Assembly (NCBI GenBank): GCA_927910745.1
Contig: CAKMNX010000026.1
Coordinates: forward strand, 7,393-71,392
DNA from: an uncultured Candidatus Saccharibacteria bacterium
GTDB taxonomy: Bacteria; Patescibacteriota; Saccharimonadia; Saccharimonadales; Saccharimonadaceae
Direction of reading: 5' to 3'
Length of the DNA stretch: 64,000 nt
A program made the translations under genes and the position numbers. Positions 18,753 through 27,401 of this stretch are shown here, in pieces. A model generated the notes under the pieces. The model worked only from the letters and a program-made list of their open reading frames with translations, did no database searches and had not been told where the DNA came from. Each line of letters starts with the position of its first letter. Positions within the stretch are counted from its first letter, which is position 1.

Positions 18753-19868
18753 TTACGCTTGGTTTTCAATGGCGCTAAAGAGATCATCCTCGATATTCTT
18801 GCGTGGCTTGCGCTCAGCTGGCTGGCTTGCTGCTGTCTCAATATCAAGCTCAAAGCCCGTAAGGCGGCTCGCCAAGCGAACATTCTGCCCACTACGGCCA
18901 ATCGCGATCGACTGCTGGTCTTCCGTCACATACACTTTGGCGTGCTTGTGCTCGCGGTCAATCTCGACTCGCACTACCTCGGCAGGGCTGAGGGCGTTGC
19001 GAATGTACGTATCGGTGTTTTCGTCGTACATGATGATGTCGATCTTTTCTTGGTCGCCAATCTCATTCACAACGGCATTGACCCGCGTGCCATGCCCACC
19101 AACAAAGGTACCAACAGGGTCGATCCCTGGCACGGTGCTCAGAACAGCCAGCTTAGTGCGGCGACCTGCTTCGCGGGCGATCCCCTTAATCTCAACTGCC
19201 CCTGTCTCGAGCTCTGGTACCTCTTGACGGAAGAGATACTCAATGAAGGCTTCGTTACCACGGCTCAGGATAAGCTGTGGACCACGATTGTCGCGCTCGA
19301 TGTCCTTGATAAATACTTTAATGCGACTGCCTGGCACATAGCGCTCACCTTGGATTTGCTCGCTTTGCGGCAAGATGCCAGTTGCCTTGCCCAGTTCAAC
19401 GCGCACGACACGTGGCTCAACCCGCTGAACAATACCCGTCACAACCGTACCAATCTTGTCTTCGAACTCTGCAAGCACCACCTCGCGCTCAGCTTCGCGC
19501 AAGCGCTGCAATACCACCTGCTTAGCGGTCTGAGCCGCCACACGGCCAAAGCTCGTCACATTGTGCGTCTCCTCAACGGTACCGCCCAGCTCGGCATCGG
19601 GGCTTGTCGCCCGTGCTTCTTCTAGGCTGATCTCTGTCGATGGGAAGTTAACTTCTTCAACGATCTCACGAATGACGAACACCTTGGCGGTGCCGTCGTT
19701 GAGGTTGAGCTCTGCCCGAACGTTTTGGTCGCGCTCACCATTGTCGCGGCGCCAAGCGGCAGCAATCGCTTGCTCGATCACACCCAGGACAGTTTCCTCA
19801 GGTAAGTTTTTCTCGTCAGCGATTGTGCGCAAGGCTAACGTAAGCTGCTTAATATTAAGGTCTTCCAT
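18753..19868 (-). CDS. nusA: Transcription factor NusA
   Basis: 371 residues, with AAGGAG before the ATG. The N-terminal RNA-polymerase-binding domain (to ~130, LPEETVLGVIEQAIAAAWRR) is followed by S1 (about 135-205; IGTVVTGIVQRVEPRVVRVE), KH1 and KH2 (GTRVNAVVNEIGDQEKIDII and IGRSGQNVRLASRLTGFELD). There are no C-terminal acidic repeats, as in many non-proteobacterial NusA. It modulates pausing, termination and antitermination. A terminator follows. It is downstream of the HAD and HNH genes on the same strand, about 100 bp away, and the usual rimP and infB neighbours are absent. Confidence 0.95.
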   Translation of the reverse strand: MEDLNIKQLTLALRTIADEKNLPEETVLGVIEQAIAAAWRRDNGERDQNVRAELNLNDGTAKVFVIREIVEEVNFPSTEISLEEARATSPDAELGGTVEETHNVTSFGRVAAQTAKQVVLQRLREAEREVVLAEFEDKIGTVVTGIVQRVEPRVVRVELGKATGILPQSEQIQGERYVPGSRIKVFIKDIERDNRGPQLILSRGNEAFIEYLFRQEVPELETGAVEIKGIAREAGRRTKLAVLSTVPGIDPVGTFVGGHGTRVNAVVNEIGDQEKIDIIMYDENTDTYIRNALSPAEVVRVEIDREHKHAKVYVTEDQQSIAIGRSGQNVRLASRLTGFELDIETAASQPAERKPRKNIEDDLFSAIENQA

Positions 19869-19971
19869 ATTGTGTTACTCCTTTCTATGAAAAACTCCGA
19901 CCTGCCGGCCGGATATCTACCCATCAGTGTAGCGGATAGCGCAAGGATGTCAAATGAAGTGGCGGGAGTTC

Positions 19972-20607
19972 TTATCCAACAATCGTCAACACATCACGGA
20001 GGTCGGCGATAACCCATCGTGCGTGCCTAGCAGCGGGTGAGCCAGCAAAGGCTACTCCATTGCCTGTCGCAGCAAAGAGCGGTACGTCGTTCGATCCATC
20101 GCCCACAACCAGACAGTCGCTCAGCGAGACCTGCTGCTCGGCAGCTAGCTCGCGGAGCTGCTGTAGCTTGGCCACTGCATCGCTATCTGGCGCATCAATC
20201 TGGCACAGCATGTCTTGATCATCAAAGATAAAATGATTGCTCGCGCGCCAAAGTGCGACGCCAAGCTGCTCTGCTACCATGCCTACCAAGATATCCATCG
20301 CACCAGAGTTAATAGCCACGCGGTAACCCCGCGCTTGAAGCGCTGCAACAACCATCTGGGCGTGCGGTATGTAGGTATATTGGCTGAGGATGCGCCGCAC
20401 CACCACGCGACGGCAGTCACCTCGTTGCCGATACCGCTGCAACAGCCAGGCTTGGCCTTCGGCATCAGTTATCTCGCCTTGAGCAGCACGCACCATCAAG
20501 GCAGCATCTTCTTCTGGTGTGATGCCCATGGCGAGATTGAGATTGCGCCAAGAGTTGTCGCGAATCAAGGTGTGATTGAGGTCGAATACAATAAGCTTTG
20601 GCTGCAT
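19972..20607 (-). CDS. HAD-IB phosphatase-like protein with DxN motif I
   Basis: The start at 20607 (MQPKLIVFDLN) overlaps the upstream stop (TAATG), with GGGAG upstream. The ~211-residue product has SerB-like HAD order: motif I at the N-terminus, a helical cap, motif II with Ser (INSGAMDILVGMVAEQLG), motif III Lys after DSDAVAK, and motif IV VVGDGSNDVPLF. Motif I reads FDLNHTLI: the second catalytic Asp of DxDxT, the general acid/base, is Asn. That would slow phosphate hydrolysis strongly, so it may be a binding or regulatory protein or use another residue. Substrate is unknown; phosphoserine- or phosphoethanolamine-type small molecules are usual for this subfamily. Confidence 0.8.
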   Translation of the reverse strand: MQPKLIVFDLNHTLIRDNSWRNLNLAMGITPEEDAALMVRAAQGEITDAEGQAWLLQRYRQRGDCRRVVVRRILSQYTYIPHAQMVVAALQARGYRVAINSGAMDILVGMVAEQLGVALWRASNHFIFDDQDMLCQIDAPDSDAVAKLQQLRELAAEQQVSLSDCLVVGDGSNDVPLFAATGNGVAFAGSPAARHARWVIADLRDVLTIVG

Positions 20608-21284
20608 TAGCCAGGTACTCCCTGCCCAGGACACGTAGCGAGGACGCGCTGTATGGCGGCTTTTTCGCCTGTGGTGACCCAGAGGTGATATTTACGTTTG
20701 ACGGCAATTTGCCGGGCAACATACTGGCAGCGAAACGGCTTATGGCTGGGCAGCCACGTCGCAGCATCGCCATCACCCTTTTGCTGGTTGGCCGGGCCAT
20801 CAACCGCCAGAAGCTCAAGTGGATCATTAGCAAGCTGCTGCCGCTGCTCGCTACTGAGCTGCTGTGCACCGGTTTGCCAAGCATTACTGAGAGCAACAAC
20901 GTGATCGATCTGCACCGCAGTGCTCGTGCCGCTCCCTCGCTGGAAGGTGATGCGCTTGCCTGTGTATGGGTCGTCGAGCTGGCCACTCGCTACTTTACAA
21001 TTGCCGCTCACCACCACCTGCTTGAGGTCGCGTGCGAGGATGATATTGCGCGTATCGCAGCCACTCGTCGTTGCCCAGCCCGCACCAAACTGGCTGCGCG
21101 TATACCCAGTCTTGGGCGCGCGACCTTTAACGGGCAATGCCTCGAGCGCTGCTAGTGCCTCGCCGTTACCCTGTGGCGAGTGACTTGACTGCGCTAACTG
21201 CCACGCTGCATATATCGCGAGCGCAATAATGATAATGCCAGCGAGCAAAAACATCGTTATGACGCGGCGACGGCGATATCCCAT
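20607..21284 (-). CDS. Secreted or membrane-anchored HNH nuclease (DUF1524/GmrSD type)
   Basis: I choose ATG 21284 because a -10 box (TATGAT) ends 6 nt before it, the same leaderless pattern as many neighbours. Starting RRRR-basic, the product has one membrane or signal segment (about 8-27), then an extracellular domain ending in the DUF1524 nuclease core: VQIDHVVALSNAW (His acid/base of the HNH fold), LANDPLELLAVDGPANQQKGD with the Asn, and CQYVARQIAVKRKYHLWVT. Two to four Cys suggest disulphides. Exported nucleases of this family are common in Actinobacteria. Role: probably degrading external DNA for nucleotide salvage or uptake, since these cells lack nucleotide synthesis (inference). Translationally coupled to the HAD gene. 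Confidence 0.8.
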   Translation of the reverse strand: MGYRRRRVITMFLLAGIIIIALAIYAAWQLAQSSHSPQGNGEALAALEALPVKGRAPKTGYTRSQFGAGWATTSGCDTRNIILARDLKQVVVSGNCKVASGQLDDPYTGKRITFQRGSGTSTAVQIDHVVALSNAWQTGAQQLSSEQRQQLANDPLELLAVDGPANQQKGDGDAATWLPSHKPFRCQYVARQIAVKRKYHLWVTTGEKAAIQRVLATCPGQGVPG

Positions 21285-21311
21285 AGTCATATCATAGCAT
21301 AGGGTCAATTT

Positions 21312-21341
21312 TTGGTAGGCTCATGCACATTCCGGTATACT
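21312..21341 (+). promoter_or_regulatory. pepN promoter, leaderless arrangement
   Basis: TTGGTA, an 18-nt spacer and TATACT (21336-21341) are followed only 6 nt later by the ATG at 21348. There is no ribosome binding site, so the mRNA would start at or next to the start codon. Confidence 0.75.
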
Positions 21342-21347
21342 AGTTTT

Positions 21348-23873
21348 ATGCAACAGGTTACTCATCTCATCGACTTTTTTATACCAACTCACTATCAGCT
21401 AGCACTGGATATTGATCGCCAGCAGCGGCACTTTGCAGGGCAAGTGAGAATCACTGGCGAGACAACACAGGCTGATACGCCAATTAAATTACACGTCAAA
21501 GACCTCACGATCACCAGCGCGATGATCGACGGCCAGCCAGCCTCTGTGGAGCATAATGAGGACGAGGTCTCACTGCACGTGCCAACGCTGAGTGCTGGTA
21601 CTCATACTACTACTCTCGCGTACGAAGCAGCAATTACTGACTCACTCCACGGTCTCTACCCCTGTTATTATCAGCACGACGGTGCGAAGAAAGAATTGCT
21701 TATGACACAGTTCGAGAGCCATCATGCGCGCGAGGTCTTCCCGTGTATTGATGAGCCTGCCGCCAAAGCAGCCTTCGACATAACCGTCACAACTGAGCCG
21801 GGCATCACGGTGCTTGGCAATATGCCCGTCCAGTCGCAACAGGAAGCAGATGGTCGACTCACCACTACCTTTGCCCAGACGCCGCGCATGAGCACCTACC
21901 TCGTGGCACTTGTGATGGGTGAGTTGCAGCATATCACTGGCCAGACAAAAGATGGCGTAGAGGTATCCGTCTGGGCTACGCCAGCGCAAGCTCCTGCGAG
22001 CCTTGATTTCGCTCTTGAGCATGCCATCCGCTCAATTGAGTTCTTTAATGAATACTTCGACACGCCCTACCCCTTACCTAAATCCGATCACGTTGCAGTA
22101 CCAGATTTTAGCAGTGGTGCAATGGAGAACTGGGGGCTCATCACCTACCGTGAGTCTGCCCTGCTGGCCGATCCAACCACGACGACCATCGCCGATAAGC
22201 AGTACATTGCCACCGTCATTAGTCACGAGCTCAGCCACCAGTGGTTTGGTAATCTCGTCACGATGAAGTGGTGGGATAACCTCTGGCTCAACGAGAGCTT
22301 TGCCAACATGATGGAGTATCTGGCGGTCGATGCCATCCACCCCGAGTGGCACGTGTGGACAGATTTTTGCAACCACGAAGGTGCGCTGGCCTTTGGCCGT
22401 GATGCGATTGATGGCGTACAACCGGTCCAAACAGCTGTTCGTCATCCAGATGAGATTAGCACACTCTTTGACGGGGCGATTGTCTACGCCAAGGGTGGAC
22501 GCCTCCTCTACATGCTCATGCATTGGCTGGGCGAAGCCGCCTTTCGTACTGGCCTGCAGGCATACTTTGCTACTCATGCCTATAGTAATGCCGAGGGTGA
22601 TGACCTATGGCACGCGCTGAGTCAAGCCAGCGGGCGCGATGTTGCTGCACTTATGAACCACTGGATCCGCACTCCTGGCTACCCGGTCGTTACAGCCTCG
22701 CATAGCGGCTCGCAGCTCATGCTTGAGCAGCAGCGTTTCTTTATTGGCCCACACAAGACGGATGATGCCACCTGGCAGATCCCACTCCATAGCTTATCAC
22801 TAGCTATACCAGCACTGCTCACCACGCAGCGCACGGTAGTAGAGCACAGCCTAGATGAGCCAATCCTTCTCAATCACGGCAATGTCTCGCACTTCATTAC
22901 GCAGTATGATGACGCACTGTTAGAGCGTTTGCTTGGCCAAGTGCGGCGCGGTGAGCTATCTGTTGTCGATCGCTCACTCTTACTCACCCAACAGCTGTTA
23001 CTTGCTCGGAGTGGTCGCGTATCGAGCGCCAGCTTACTTACCCTCCTTGACGCTTATTGCAATGAGACAGACGAGCACGTCTGGAGCGTAATGTCGTCAG
23101 TGGTTGCCCACCTCAAGCTCTTCGTTGAACCGCATAGCCCTGCCGAGCAGGCACTGCGGCAGTTCGTGGGCCAGCTTGCCCAGCAGAGTTATGATCGCCT
23201 TGGCTGGAGTACACGCCCTGGTGAGTCTGAGAATGACACCAAGCTGCGATCGACGATCATCGCGCACATGCTCTATAGCGAGCAACCTGCGGTGATTGCC
23301 GAGGCGCAGCAGCGCTATGCAGCAGGCGGCTTATTGGCTCTTGATAGCGAGCTACGCAGCCTGATTGCCAGTAGCGTTGTCCGCCACAGCCAGCAGCCTC
23401 AGCAACTAATTGATGAGCTTCTGGCGCACTATCGGGCAACAGCCAGTAGCGACCTGCGCCAAGACATCGCCAGCGCCGTGACGAGTACGCGCGATGCCGC
23501 AAGTATTCGCAAGCTCCTTGCTCTCATAATGGATACCGAGACAGTTCGCACCCAAGATACCGTCTTTTGGTTTGTTTACTTGCTGCGCAACCGAGGCGCA
23601 CGCGACGCTACGTGGCAATGGCTGCAAAATAGTTGGCAGTGGATTGAAGAACACTTCGGTAGTGACAAGAGCTTCGACTACTTCCCGCGCTATGCCGGCA
23701 ACATCCTCGCTTCGCGCCAGCAGCTGGGCGAGTACCAGTGTTTCTTTACACCACTGCGCAATGAGCCAGCCCTCACTCGCGTGATTGATATGGGCATTAC
23801 AGACATCACCGCCCGCGTCGAGCTCATCGAGCGCGATGGTCCAGCAGTTGTAGCAGCACTCACGAAGGTGTAG
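21348..23873 (+). CDS. pepN: Aminopeptidase N (M1 family)
   Basis: Start at 21348 follows from the leaderless promoter. 841 residues, of the usual size for M1 ERAP/TRF-type enzymes. The GAMENWG substrate loop is at 257-263, the zinc site HELSHQW at 293-299 with the second Glu in NLWLNESFA, and the catalytic Tyr region is FDGAIVYAKGGRLL; the ERAP1-like C-terminal helical domain fills the last ~320 residues. It removes single N-terminal residues from peptides in the cytoplasm, useful in a cell that lives on imported peptides. No signal peptide is seen. The gene stands alone; a weak hairpin (ACTTGCATT...AATGCAAGC, 23891-23932) follows. Confidence 0.95.
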   Translation: MQQVTHLIDFFIPTHYQLALDIDRQQRHFAGQVRITGETTQADTPIKLHVKDLTITSAMIDGQPASVEHNEDEVSLHVPTLSAGTHTTTLAYEAAITDSLHGLYPCYYQHDGAKKELLMTQFESHHAREVFPCIDEPAAKAAFDITVTTEPGITVLGNMPVQSQQEADGRLTTTFAQTPRMSTYLVALVMGELQHITGQTKDGVEVSVWATPAQAPASLDFALEHAIRSIEFFNEYFDTPYPLPKSDHVAVPDFSSGAMENWGLITYRESALLADPTTTTIADKQYIATVISHELSHQWFGNLVTMKWWDNLWLNESFANMMEYLAVDAIHPEWHVWTDFCNHEGALAFGRDAIDGVQPVQTAVRHPDEISTLFDGAIVYAKGGRLLYMLMHWLGEAAFRTGLQAYFATHAYSNAEGDDLWHALSQASGRDVAALMNHWIRTPGYPVVTASHSGSQLMLEQQRFFIGPHKTDDATWQIPLHSLSLAIPALLTTQRTVVEHSLDEPILLNHGNVSHFITQYDDALLERLLGQVRRGELSVVDRSLLLTQQLLLARSGRVSSASLLTLLDAYCNETDEHVWSVMSSVVAHLKLFVEPHSPAEQALRQFVGQLAQQSYDRLGWSTRPGESENDTKLRSTIIAHMLYSEQPAVIAEAQQRYAAGGLLALDSELRSLIASSVVRHSQQPQQLIDELLAHYRATASSDLRQDIASAVTSTRDAASIRKLLALIMDTETVRTQDTVFWFVYLLRNRGARDATWQWLQNSWQWIEEHFGSDKSFDYFPRYAGNILASRQQLGEYQCFFTPLRNEPALTRVIDMGITDITARVELIERDGPAVVAALTKV

Positions 23874-24044
23874 CGAGGCGCGAACCGTGCACTTGCATTT
23901 TCCGATACTATTCGCTTTCTGCCAATGCAAGCTATAACCTGTCAGAAAAACAATGCGCTCTTGCACTCTATCGAACGAAGCAGTAAGAAGGTGTGATCGC
24001 GCAGAAAAATATAGATCTATACACCTTAGGTCGCAAAACCGTCA

Positions 24045-25019
24045 CTACTCAACGGTTTCAATCCGCACCACCCGCGGCGGGCTGCCACTAGTGGCAATCG
24101 CAATAAGCTGGAGATTCATAGTGGTGATGTGCTCGTGGTGCGCATAGAACCGCGCGGCATAGTGCATTTGGTTGCGCTTCTTGCGGGTAATTGCTGCGAG
24201 GCCATCGCCCGCATAGTCATCCGTGCGATGCTTCACCTCAGCAAAGTATAGTGTGTCACCACGCTTCGAAATAATATCAATCTCACAATATTTCGTCCGC
24301 CAGTTGCGCGCCACAATCTGGTGGCCGTGCTGCTGCAAAGCGGCGGCTGCAGCTGATTCGCCAGCATGGCCACGTGTGGTTGGTGTATCAGACTGCTGCG
24401 TGGTGTGTGCTTGGTCTACTGGGTGAGGACTATCATTACGGTAGTGCTGGAGCGGTTTGAAGCTGAGCCGATGTAGTGGCGTTACTCCATGGGTGGCAAT
24501 TGCCGCTCGATGCTGTGCTGTGCCATAGCCAGCATGCGCCGCAAAGCCATAACCAGGGTAGAGTGCATCTTGCGCAGCCATATACTGGTCGCGCGCTACC
24601 TTGGCAATGATCGACGCTGCCGAGACGCTCGGCACCAATGCATCCGCCTTAGGTAGCATCGTGACGTACCGCTCTAGCGCCGTCCCAGCCAAGAAGTTCA
24701 CCTTGCCGTCAATCACAATCTCGGTGAGCGCAATAGCCTGCTCGCGGCATTGCTGCTGTATGGCCTCCACCGCTCGCCGCGTTGCCAGGCGGAGAGCCTT
24801 GCTCATCCCTACCTCATCCAGCTCCGCTGCACTCACCCAGCCAAGAGCGTATGCCGCCGCTTGCTCTTGAATGACTTGAGCAAGGGCTTCGCGGCGCTTT
24901 TTCGTCAATTTCTTGCTGTCGTCTAACCCATCTATTGCCGCACCACCCAACACCACTGCGCCAACCACCAACGGCCCCGCCCATGGCCCACGCCCTACCT
25001 CATCAATCCCGAGTATCAT
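24045..25019 (-). CDS. rnhB: Ribonuclease HII fused to YraN (UPF0102) nuclease domain
   Basis: 324 residues in one uninterrupted frame. Residues 1-195 are RNase HII: IDEVGRGPWAGP with Asp6-Glu7, the catalytic DGK (VIDGKVNFLAG), SVSAASIIAKVARD and the C-terminal GYGFAAHAGYGTAQHR. It removes ribonucleotides misplaced in DNA. After a linker rich in Thr, Gln and Asp (~195-212), residues 213-324 are a YraN domain, a PD-(D/E)xK-type fold with GESAAAAALQQHG, the CEIDII acidic residue and AEVKHRT (ExK). In many bacteria rnhB and yraN are neighbours near rplS, and rplS is 1.7 kb away here, so the fusion probably arose by joining neighbours. YraN-family function is poorly known; a joint role in cleaving RNA-DNA junctions is inference. 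Confidence 0.9.
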   Translation of the reverse strand: MILGIDEVGRGPWAGPLVVGAVVLGGAAIDGLDDSKKLTKKRREALAQVIQEQAAAYALGWVSAAELDEVGMSKALRLATRRAVEAIQQQCREQAIALTEIVIDGKVNFLAGTALERYVTMLPKADALVPSVSAASIIAKVARDQYMAAQDALYPGYGFAAHAGYGTAQHRAAIATHGVTPLHRLSFKPLQHYRNDSPHPVDQAHTTQQSDTPTTRGHAGESAAAAALQQHGHQIVARNWRTKYCEIDIISKRGDTLYFAEVKHRTDDYAGDGLAAITRKKRNQMHYAARFYAHHEHITTMNLQLIAIATSGSPPRVVRIETVE

Positions 25020-25236
25020 ACTATGATTGTCTCATATTTTATGGCACCATGTATACCACCGAGCTATAGGCTAGTCCAATGCTGCACCATGTGATGTATA
25101 ATATACAACTCCTATCTCTGTTTTTGTTTACTTCTCTTGCTGATTCGCCTATTTTCTGTTGCGAGAGCATCGCTAATCTATTACAATCAAGGCGTACCCT
25201 CGGCTTAGCAACTATCACTTCATCACAAGGAGGAGT

Positions 25237-25587
25237 ATGACAAAAATGCTTTGGCACATGCTTTTTGCTACCGGAGTGGTTGCATGCGCCATTCCTGGGT
25301 GTGCTGGCGTCCCCACTAAGCCAGTTGCAGCAGTGCCAGTGCATACCATAGAGCCACACGAGGTATGCACGCATCAACATCATACAGGTGCGTATACGCT
25401 TGATAAGAACAACCCCTATGGGTGGTCGTGCTACGACCTCACCTACTCAATATCGCTCTTCTCGGGATTCACCTTCACACCCAAGGGCAGCCTCAATATG
25501 CAGGCATATTGTACAGCCCGCCATCACGGCACACGTGCCATCGTCGACCGTCAGCAAGCTCAACCAACCTGGCAATGCGTGCCATAG
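25237..25587 (+). CDS. Small secreted Cys-rich protein or lipoprotein
   Basis: 116 residues with a strong AGGAGGAG site 4-5 nt before the ATG and a TATAAT box about 130 nt upstream. The N-terminal 22 residues form a signal peptide; IPGC at 18-21 could be a lipobox. The mature part has four further Cys (CTHQHH, WSCYDL, YCTARHH, WQCVP), consistent with two disulphides. I recognise no family. It is followed by a small membrane protein on the same strand and both end at one terminator. Confidence 0.6.
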   Translation: MTKMLWHMLFATGVVACAIPGCAGVPTKPVAAVPVHTIEPHEVCTHQHHTGAYTLDKNNPYGWSCYDLTYSISLFSGFTFTPKGSLNMQAYCTARHHGTRAIVDRQQAQPTWQCVP

Positions 25588-25665
25588 CATTCACCACACA
25601 AAAGATAGAACAAATAAACTGTATAGCGTCATAGTAATAACACGAAAGGATCATTCATACCCACC

Positions 25666-25875
25666 ATGGAAATCACCGGGCCAGCACCACTCCTCATACT
25701 AGCAGTCGCACTTAACGTTGTGTATTTTATCTTGTTTATCTGTGGCATCTGTTGGGTCGTCCGGCAGGGCCGACGCACCAAGCAGATCAGACGGCACGTG
25801 GCTGCGATCGACGAGAATCTCGAGGCGATTCGCGCCGTTCTCACCGAGCAAGCAGAATCTCGCAAGACAAAGTAA
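25666..25875 (+). CDS. Small single-pass membrane protein
   Basis: 69 residues. One membrane segment (about 8-31, ILAVALNVVYFILFICGICWVV) is followed by an Arg/Lys-rich stretch and an amphipathic helix (AAIDENLEAIRAVLTEQAES), suggesting an N-out, C-in helix that may form a coiled coil. The Shine-Dalgarno GAAAGGA lies rather far (~14 nt) upstream. No family recognised. A terminator follows 23 bp after the stop. Confidence 0.55.
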   Translation: MEITGPAPLLILAVALNVVYFILFICGICWVVRQGRRTKQIRRHVAAIDENLEAIRAVLTEQAESRKTK

Positions 25876-25898
25876 TAGCATCTCGTATACGAAGTATA

Positions 25899-25925
25899 AA
25901 AGCCACCCTCAAGCGGTGGCTTTAT
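25899..25925 (+). terminator. Intrinsic terminator
   Basis: AAAGCCACC pairs with GGTGGCTTT around a 7-nt loop and is followed by ATTC. It ends the small lipoprotein/membrane-protein unit and could also serve the convergent gene. Confidence 0.85.
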
Positions 25926-25949
25926 TCTTGCGCCAAGTTATTTAGCTGT

Positions 25950-26435
25950 CTACGTATCGCGGCGAACAATTCGCTGCCACCCCACTACAGCCAGCCACAC
26001 CAGCCAAACAAGCAGTGCCCCAGCAGTATTGGCCGCGATATCCCAGTTGGTATCATCCAGTGGCAAGCGGGCCACACCAGTCTTCGCCACCAGCAGTTCA
26101 AATAGCTCATTCATACAGCCAAGCGCCGACACCAGCGCAAACAGCGAAAATACCTCCACTAGCCAATATTGGCGCCACCCCAGCGCGTGTTTGAGATAGA
26201 GCCACAGGCAGCCGGTAAATATCCCACCACCAATGAAGTGGGTATTAAATGCCGTGTCTTGCCCATCGATCAACGGTGATGGCACATACCACGAGATAAA
26301 GAACAACCCACATGCCAAATATAGCAGCCAGCGGTGGTGCCGCTCATGCGTATAGCCATAATGCTGCAAGATAGGTGGTATACTACTCGCCAAGACAATT
26401 GGTATAACAATCGAGACAATGGTAAAGATACTCAT
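25950..26435 (-). CDS. Multi-pass membrane protein, VanZ/YjdF-like
   Basis: 161 residues with about five hydrophobic segments. The conserved-looking part is MNELFELLVAKTG followed by DDTNWDIAANTAGA: an ExxE in a membrane helix and a DT..D...N..GA motif, as in VanZ-like and YjdF/DUF2238 membrane proteins. Their biochemical function is not known; VanZ relatives affect glycopeptide sensitivity. The start follows a leaderless-type promoter: TATACT at 26448-26443, seven bases, ATG. It points away from rplS and is probably transcribed alone. Confidence 0.6.
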   Translation of the reverse strand: MSIFTIVSIVIPIVLASSIPPILQHYGYTHERHHRWLLYLACGLFFISWYVPSPLIDGQDTAFNTHFIGGGIFTGCLWLYLKHALGWRQYWLVEVFSLFALVSALGCMNELFELLVAKTGVARLPLDDTNWDIAANTAGALLVWLVWLAVVGWQRIVRRDT

Positions 26436-26702
26436 ATTATCTAGTATAACATCAGCTGCAAGCTAGCCACCACAGGCCTATCACGTATCATGGTATAGCC
26501 ATTACAGCAAATATGTTGTGCGTATTATCTCCATACCTCATCCATATATCACGCCCTTCCCTTCCGGTGCTCAGGAGAGGTTGTTTACCAAAGCCTCACG
26601 AGCCGAGCGTTCAAGGCAAAATAGACTAATAGCGTAGCTCTCCTAATACAAATCCGCCCCTGATATAGAGGCGGATACGAAAGCTTTCTTATAGAGGCTA
26701 TT
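26436..26702. other. Intergenic region with the rplS terminator
   Basis: Apart from the -10 box of the membrane gene at its left edge and a hairpin at 26652-26676, I see nothing in this stretch. Confidence 0.5.
26652..26676 (-). terminator. Putative terminator of rplS
   Basis: ATCCGCC pairs with GGCGGAT over an 11-nt loop; on the minus strand it is followed by TTGTATT. It lies 27 bp after the rplS stop. Confidence 0.6.
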
Positions 26703-27224
26703 CTACGCAGCCTCGTGGCGAGCTGCAACCTCGGCAGCCTTAGCGTCTAGCTCAGCTTGCTTGGCGTCTTCTGCAGCCTTTTTCTCGGCAGCTTCTTTGG
26801 CCTTTTCTTCTTTGAGGCGGGCAGCTTCGGCCTCGGCATGAGCATCGTGCACATTGTTAACCGCCTCGCGGTCAAACTGCACGGCAGTCAGGCGAGCCGA
26901 CTTACCACTGCGGCCACGCAGGTAGCTCAGGAAGTTGCGGCGCACCTTAGCGCGGCGCATCACCTCAACCTTCTCAACCAGTGGGCTGTGCAGCAAGAAC
27001 GACTTCTCTACCCCCACACCGCTGGTAATCTTACGCACGGTAATGCGGCTGGTGTGCTGGCCCTTGTTGTCGGTGCGGATTACCACGCCTTCAAACATCT
27101 GGATGCGCTCTTTGTTGCCTTCTTTGATTTTTTGGTGGACGCGGACCGTGTCGCCGCTCCGCACATCAACGACGGCAGGCTTCTTCTGCTGGTCATTGAC
27201 TTTTTGGATCAGTGCAAAACTCAT
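26703..27224 (-). CDS. rplS: Ribosomal protein bL19 with long C-terminal extension
   Basis: 173 residues against a usual ~115. The core (1-113) is typical: [62 protein letters not shown] and the basic [24 protein letters not shown]19 sits at the interface of the ribosomal subunits. The ~58-residue tail is a repetitive Ala/Glu/Lys helix ([20 protein letters not shown] and similar), probably a single alpha-helix reaching out of the 50S surface. The neighbours rimM and trmD, usual for rplS, are missing, but the RnhB-YraN gene is nearby. Confidence 0.95.
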   Translation of the reverse strand: MSFALIQKVNDQQKKPAVVDVRSGDTVRVHQKIKEGNKERIQMFEGVVIRTDNKGQHTSRITVRKITSGVGVEKSFLLHSPLVEKVEVMRRAKVRRNFLSYLRGRSGKSARLTAVQFDREAVNNVHDAHAEAEAARLKEEKAKEAAEKKAAEDAKQAELDAKAAEVAARHEAA

Positions 27225-27350
27225 GACTTTCTCTCTATTTAATTATTAGATGACAATTCAGTTATTGATTGTACCATATTTTGCGTGCAGGGAGAAGAGG
27301 TGTGAAGTGCATTTTTACCAGTGTATTTATATACCAGCTCTCCTTCTACT

Positions 27351-27393
27351 CAAATACCTCTCCTTAAAAATACGAGGAGAGGTATTTGTTTTT
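27351..27393 (+). terminator. Strong plus-strand terminator without a plus-strand gene
   Basis: CAAATACCTCTCC pairs perfectly with GGAGAGGTATTTG over a 12-nt loop and is followed by five Ts on the plus strand. The nearest gene (stop at 27402) is on the minus strand and would meet the hairpin without a T-run. Either it works for the minus gene without a tail, or an unseen short plus-strand transcript ends here. Confidence 0.6.
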
Positions 27394-27401
27394 CGCTCAC
27401 C

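Noticed and set aside
23891..23932. Hairpin after pepN as terminator
   Set aside because: Loop of 24 nt and no T-run; too weak to list as a terminator.
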